From positions 864,091-928,090 of the forward strand of contig RHPI01001737.1 of the NCBI GenBank assembly GCA_009103225.1: a DNA stretch of 64,000 nt. Reading direction: 5' to 3'. Every line of letters starts with the position of its first letter. Positions within the stretch are counted from its first letter, which is position 1. Under the pieces are notes generated by a model that saw nothing but the letters and a program-made list of their open reading frames with translations, was not told the origin of the DNA and did not search any database. The DNA comes from Chlorokybus atmophyticus. Lineage: Eukaryota; Streptophyta; Chlorokybophyceae; Chlorokybales; Chlorokybaceae. Below are positions 58,210 to 64,000 of the stretch, in pieces. A program made the translations under genes and the position numbers.

Positions 58210-61200
58210 ATGTCACTGCTTGACGATGGGTACATGGACTCGGACTCCGACAATCAGCAGTATGATTACGGAGATGCGCACTATCTTGGCGAGGAGGAAG
58301 ATCCTCCCTTGAACGCGCGTGCGCCAGCCTGCGATCATGACTGGAAGGCATGCTGGCTGCTAATATCATGTTTTGCTCTTGATCACGTACTTGTCGGTAA
58401 CCAGTGCGTGCATGTTGCCATCGCCAATACTTGTCCATCTGTTCAGGTCATTGATGCAAAATGCGTGAAGGATGCACAGGTAAGGACTTGTTCCGAATAG
58501 TTCAGCTCCTTGAGATGCATTTGGCATGTTCTTGCATGGCAACGTGAACAAGGTGCCACTCCATCAATGACTTTCTGACAGGCTCGCGACCTGGCAACGA
58601 TCATGGAGCTGATGAGTTTGAACCCGTACCAAGCGCGTGCGTTGTTGATACATTTCCGATGGAATGTCGAGAGTTTGCTGGGTGCCATGGCTGAGAAGGG
58701 GCAAGAGCAGCTGTTTCGGGATGCTGGAGTGCCATCGCGTGTCCACGCTTTCGAACAGGGTTCCCACATGGAAGTTGTGGACTGCCCCGGCTGTTTGGAG
58801 TCGGTCCACAGGGAGCTAACCACCACAATGGACTGCGGCCACACGGCATGCAACCCTTGTGAGCCTTGGTTGATTGACGCTCACAAGTGCATGCTGTGCA
58901 CCCATCTCTGAAGCCAGTGGGGATGCCAGCTGAGTGCACTTTCATCCCCTAGATATGCTGACAGGCTATTACAGTTCTTCATCATAAACTGCATTCACGC
59001 TCATGTCACAAGGCAGTACCTTGCACAAAGCGGTTGTCTGCTTCTATCCTGGACATACTTGCTCTTACACATGCACTTACTGTGTCTCGCAACTCTGGAT
59101 GGCAGCACAGGTTCACACATCTGGCAATCTTGGCTTGTTCACTCGTAGCTTGAAGCAGTTTGGTTGCTTCTTGCACCGTGTTGCTTTACCCACTACGACA
59201 TACAGTTTATTGGCATCCATATCATGAACAGGCTGGACGCAGCACTTCTTAATCAAGATCAAAGATGGACAGAGCAAGCGCTGCCTGTGTATGGCGTTCA
59301 AGTGCGGTCTGGTGTGCAATGAAGAGAAAGTGCACGCTCTGGTCAGCGCTGTTGATGTGAAAGCTGCTGCTAAGTACAACAGAGCGTTGGTAGAATCCTA
59401 CATTGAAGATAATGCCCGCGTCAAATGGTGCCCCAGGTGATACTATGTAAATGTGTCGAACAGTAACTTTACAAACAGCAATGTGTGTTACTATTAGATT
59501 AAACATTATGACACGGAATGTTGTTATTTGTTCTTTTGTGTTTTGACTTGTGCTGTGTGGGAAGGGCAGGTATGCAAGCTGTAGTTGTAACCAAACTTAT
59601 GCGTTGCAGCACTCCTCATTGTGGCAATGCCATCCGCGTAGATGGCGAACCGTATCTGGAGCCGTTGTGTTCGTGCAGCCACCGGTTCTGCTTCAACTGC
59701 GGGAGCGTCCCCCATTCGCCTTGCTCTTGCGAGATGTGGAGATTGTGGGAGGTGAAGTGCAGGGACGAGTCGGAAACGTATCACTGGCTGACCGCCAACA
59801 CAAAGCCCTGCCCGAAATGCACAAAGCCGGTGCTTTTCAGAAGATGGAGTATTCGTTTGAAGTATTCTTTTGATCTGCCTGCCATGACCGTCTCATGATG
59901 TCACTTCTGCTCCTCGTAGGTGGAAAAGAGTGGTGGCTGCAACCTGGTAGCGTGCATGTGCGGGCAGGTAAGATACCAGCAAACATCGATTATGGCAGCA
60001 CCATTCAAGTGCTGAGTGATATCTGCTAGTCTCTGACAGACACGCTGTTTTGTTGCGCCATAGTTGTGTGTGCACATAGGTTTGGTGCACTTCAATTTGA
60101 TGCAAGACTTCAACATGCCCTAAGCGTTTTATACGCGCGTATCTGTGTGACAAGCAGTGCCATGTTGTTCAGGCGTTCTGCTGGCTTTGCGGCACTGCGA
60201 CAGGACGGGAGCACACGTGGACTTCCATTGCGGGGCACAGCTGCGGCCGATTCAAGGAGGAGAAAGAAAAGGCCGCAGCACAAGCATCGCGGGACCTGCA
60301 GCGCTATCTTCACTACCATAGCAGATGGAAGGTTTGAGCTTTCCACTGAATGTGGCATATGCCGCATTGTCAGATTTGTGTTGCAACCATAGCAAATTCG
60401 GTTGGTTTGCAGGCCCATATGGATTCTCAGAAGCTGGAACAGAAGCAGAAGGAAAACACAGAGGCCAAGATTGCCCGACTGGAAGAGTCCGACTCCACCG
60501 TGCGTGGCTACTCGTGGCTGACCAATGGGCTGCTGCAGTTGTTTCAATGTCGCCGAGTGCTGGCGTACTCCTACTGCTTCGCCTACTATATGTTTGGGAG
60601 CGAACTGTTTGCGGATGAGATTACCGAACAGCAGAATTCTATTAATCAGAACTTGTTTGAGGATCACCAAGAGCAGGTGTGATGGGTTTATGTGACAGTA
60701 GTATCTGTCTTCAAGCATTAGTTGTACCGGTGGTGGCTATTAACAGATGTTGTGCAGTTGGCAGAGACTGTTGAAAGACTAAGCAAAACTTTGGAGACAC
60801 CCATAGACTGCATAGATGAAGAGGTTCGCATGCAAGTGGTCAACCTAACTGGGCTCGCGGACACACGTTGCTGCAGAATGTAAGTGGCACATCCTGCGGC
60901 ACGCACAGATGGAATGCGTGCATGCGTGTGTGTTTGCGTGCTTGTGTCCATGTTTGTTAATACGCACATGCACGCGTGTGCGTGCATGCGTGCGTGCGTG
61001 GGCGTGCTGCACTGGGAAGCCATGCTGCGAGTAGCGGTTGTTGGCCGTGCACCTTTCCATGCTAAGTGTAGATGCTTTACAGGTATGATATAGTGGAGAA
61101 TGAGCTGTTGGGTGTCCTGCAGCTGCACACGCATCACATCGCTCCATACAGGAGTCAGAACATTGTCATCCGCACGGCGAGCACGCCATCCCCGTCACCC

Positions 61201-62212
61201 CGCACCGCCCAACCTACCCCTGTACAAGAAGCCTCTACATCATCGTTGCGAGCGGACTCCAGAGGTCCTTCCAGCCCTCAGCCATCTCTGCACAAACCGG
61301 GTACAGTATCGCGTTTCGAAGGGGTTGAGGTGGGGGCAGACTACTTGGGTGCCATTTTGCGTTTACATGTGCATTCATGTGGGCGTGCAAGTGTGCCTGT
61401 GAGACAAATTGCGAGCATATCTGGGGTGTTGCGGCTGCCAAGTGCATCAAGCATGTGACTGTTCGGAAGCATGAAAGAACGGGATCAAAGCAAAGCGTGT
61501 TTGTTAGTGTATTGTGATTTGCCTGAAAGACAGCAAGCATGTACGCATGCACAACAGGTGACCCAGATGTACGGTTGCTGCCGGATCGAAGCTCCAAGCG
61601 ACCCATGACTGATCCTGGTGATGATGAAGCATCATCTTCACAACAGGATCTGAAGCGGAGCCGATTGCAGTCACAGTCCACAGACCAGCCTGCGCCATTG
61701 CACATGAATGGTGAAGATTTTCAAACAACCTCATTGGCCGGACCCTACGCACAGCACGGACTGCCCGACAGTGATGCCAGGCAGCAGTCCACTTCGCCAT
61801 CACATGTCGCTGTGCAAACAGAGCGGCGAGCAGAGCGAGCTTACAGTCAGTGGCGCAGTCGGAGGCGAGACGAGGTTCGCCGTGACGATGCCCCAAGGCT
61901 GGAAGCTCTGGAGGATGGCAGCGGCGTGCAGCCGGCACCAGCGCCCAAAGTTGTTGGCGGTCTAGCACCCGTGTGCCCAGTTTGCGCTGTTGCTTTTGAG
62001 CATGGAGCGTCCAACGACGATATCAACGCACATGTTGATCAGGTACTTGCACACTTGTGGTGCCTGTGCATCATAGTGTATTCAGCACTTGTGGTAAGGG
62101 CTGCAGCACAAATCACTAACACAAGTAGTTGGAAAAACATGTTGCTGATTGACATGCTAATGACTGCTTCCTGCTTGTTGGACAGTGTTTGATGCAGGTG
62201 AACTGGGATTAA
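58210..62212 (+). CDS. Ariadne-type RBR E3 ubiquitin ligase with C-terminal UBZ4-like finger
   Basis: Twelve exons (58210-58347, 58447-58479, 58582-58858, 59232-59436, 59610-59829, 59920-59967, 60173-60331, 60413-60676, 60758-60879, 61083-61300, 61558-62042, 62186-62212) encode 731 residues. An acidic N-terminus is followed by a UBA-like helix set (VESLLGAMAEKG). RING1 starts at Cys125 (CPGC, CGHTACNPCW). IBR follows (WCPSTPHCGNAI, CSCSHRFCFNC). RING2 has the catalytic Cys298 in KSGGCNLVACMCGQAFCW. The Ariadne helical domain (YHSRW, YSYCFAYYMF) follows. After a disordered Ser/Gln/Arg region the protein ends with CPVC...NAHVDQC (Cys701, Cys704, His720, Cys724), a UBZ4-like ubiquitin-binding finger. 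RBR ligases form a thioester on the RING2 Cys. The first intron would use a GC donor (58348). Confidence 0.9.
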
Positions 62213-63524
62213 GAGTTGTAGCTTGCCATTGGGTCTGAAGGCATTTCCCCTCACAATGCACTTATTGCTTCACCACTAAGCTGGCGTGCTTAATGCCTGC
62301 TGTGATTAGTACAGTTAGCTTAGTACCTAGCCTGACTATACAGCTTCTGCTGGTGAGTGTACAAGAGATAGTATCCTAGATTAGTGTGTTGTCACTGCAA
62401 CAGTCACTGACGTAAGCCTCTAACAGTTTTGCTTCGCACAAAACTTTACATGGGACAGGCTTTGCTGCAGCATTTATTATGCACCCCACTGCATTAGCAT
62501 TGCTCTTGCCTCAAGCGCATGGTCTGCGTTACAGGGGCTCCTGTGCTGTTACTAACTCTGTCATGCGTGCGTGCTTGCGTGCGATGGCGCGTGCATGCCG
62601 CACAATGGAAACAATGTGAGGTTGTAAGTGTTACAACTTGCTGGCAGCTCCGTCAATGGCCGCCACACAAGCCATGTCTGAGGGGGACGCGAACTGGCGT
62701 CTCAGCTGTGATGCAGCCGCTGCCCAACCGCCAAACGCTGCTCCCGCGTGCACGGACGTCCTTCATAGCCCCACTTGCCACCACTGGTACGCTTACCTGC
62801 GACGTGGTTCTAGTGGTGCGCGTCTGTACCCGGCCACTGCCACGTGCAGCAGCTGCCTCAGCGCCCCTTGCATGCGGCCATCAAAGTCCATTAACATTGC
62901 CTAAATCGCCAGCAACGGTGCAACATTGATGCCGGCCGTACCGGCACGCATGATGAACGTCATTGCGTCAACAGCTGTGTGGCCACCCGCTTGTCCCCCA
63001 TTATTTGCAGCGTTGATTGCCTGTGTCATTATAAATTGAAGTGACGATAACTGAATAATGTGAGCGTAGCGCGAAACGCATAGCAGACTTCAAGTGCACG
63101 TCTTCATATGCATACAACTATGGCTGTGTTTTACGTATTTGCATGCCTGCCTTGCGTCCAACATACGTATTAGCCTATAGCTGTTCGAGACAGCATGGGC
63201 CAGTCAATAGCGTAAGGCAGCTTGCATCCATTTCAAAAACAAAACAATGGCACGTTTTAAGCTGCACATGCATCACTTTTAAGCTTAGGGAAGCTTGGCA
63301 ACAAGGTTGCCAAACACGGCATCCAGCTTGTATGGATATCAATCCATCCGGGTTTATATGATTGGGAACTGTATGAGCTGCGCTTGTTATCAAGTTTTCG
63401 TGCGCACGTGCATAGGCAGATGCGACAGCATTCCTGTGCATTGATTCCCTTCATGCATAGCTTATCACTGCCACAGGGTTTCTACCTTGCTGAACTCATA
63501 GCCATGGCTAGATTACAAAGAACA
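62213..63524. other. Spacer, one weak Cys-rich frame
   Basis: An 83-residue plus-strand frame from ATG 62656 (MAATQAMSEGDANW...) to the stop ending at 62904 contains several Cys but no family motif. It is too weak to call. The rest is non-coding. Confidence 0.3.
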
Positions 63525-64000
63525 TCAGACAGCTAGAGAAGGGGAGCGCTGTTTTGTGATCGCTGCCACAACCTCGTTTATGTGAGCTTGGAACACCTTT
63601 GCTGTCGTCAAGTCCAAGTCTCTGGGTATACATGTGCGGTCGCGCGTGTATGCAAGCAGACCTGCCGCAGCTCCAGCTGGTGTACCATCTGACATACACA
63701 CATGCGCAGTGTCAACATCGAAAAGCCGCTTGACAGCAATTTAACAGGCAAGCCCGCAACATTGCAGCCGCATACAGCGAGGCATTGGCACCAATACACT
63801 GTGAAGGTTGTGCACACGAGACATGCAATGGTCTGTTCACAATGCACAGACACTCCAGCAACACCCACCTTTGTTCCAACTCCTTGCAAGGGCATCCTCA
63901 GCCTTCAGCGCGCTCTCCGGTGCAGACCCGAGGCCCTCAGCACCCGCTATCAACGCATGCGCGAGCAGCCGGTACCCCACATCAGCGACTTCCGCTACAC
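63525..64000 (-). CDS. 3' end of an unidentified gene, cut by the window edge
   Basis: The last exon, 63688-63525, begins after a TATGTCAG acceptor and reads DGTPAGAAAGLLAYTRDRTC then IPRDLDLTTAKVFQAHINEV, ending in TGA. It has protein-like composition throughout. An upstream open stretch from the window edge (64000 to about 63868, VGYRLLAHALIAGAEGLG) ends at a GTGGGT donor. A middle exon near 63798-63745 (NASLYAAAMLRA) is possible, but phases do not join cleanly. The R-D-R-x-x-I/V-P-R-D wording recalls C-terminal regions of some GST-like proteins. I do not assign a family. Confidence 0.45.

Noticed and set aside
1-64000. CRISPR array, operon-like clusters or prokaryotic origin
   Set aside because: No regularly spaced repeats; the genes are intron-rich and the whole window is eukaryotic nuclear DNA.

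Overview
The window is nuclear DNA of a photosynthetic eukaryote, most likely a streptophyte green alga or another early-diverging green lineage. Genes are rich in GT-AG introns, intergenic spacers are long, and retrotransposon, Helitron and DNA-transposon remains are present. There is also a plastid-targeted PsaD-like gene, a plant class-A heat shock factor and hydrophilic desiccation-type proteins. The exact taxon is inference. Genuine genes stop at TAA, TAG and TGA, so the standard code applies. Three longer N gaps (4128-4292, 26315-26370, 37186-37233) and one single N (19432) interrupt the assembly.

Left third (1-20 kb), mobile-element graveyard: a truncated Ty1/copia pol (650-2187, minus); AT-rich sequence with a fold-back around a gap; a decayed Helitron encoding Rep and helicase (6352-10381); an array of palindromic repeats; an inverted-repeat-bounded segment carrying zinc-finger, coiled-coil and RING ORFs (about 12.73-15.42 kb); and a complete but inactivated pogo-like transposon with matching terminal inverted repeats and TA target duplication (16249-19761).

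Middle (21-31 kb), a probable stress island: three small very hydrophilic LEA-like genes (21215, 27911 minus, 30426), two of them paralogous with a shared intron position, surround a short PsaD-domain protein. Three of these four genes have upstream ACGTGGC plus TGACGTC(A) bZIP-type motifs.

Right half (32-64 kb), housekeeping and metabolic genes: a membrane-anchored GH3 beta-glucosidase (minus); the checkpoint clamp gene RAD1 (minus) head-to-head with the replication factor gene MCM10 (plus); an SLC25A44-type mitochondrial carrier (minus); an HSFA1-type heat shock factor; a GH31 enzyme with the full residue signature of a sulfoquinovosidase; an Ariadne-type RBR ubiquitin ligase ending in a UBZ4-like finger; and the 3' end of an unidentified gene at the right edge. 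I reconstructed exons by hand from frame continuity and splice phase. For GH3, RAD1, the carrier, HSF, GH31 and the RBR gene, all exons sum to whole codons. The 5' end of MCM10 is unresolved.

The highlights are the sulfoquinovosidase (possible breakdown of plastid sulfolipid headgroups), the PsaD-like protein beside LEA-like genes with shared motifs, and the UBZ4-tailed Ariadne ligase.
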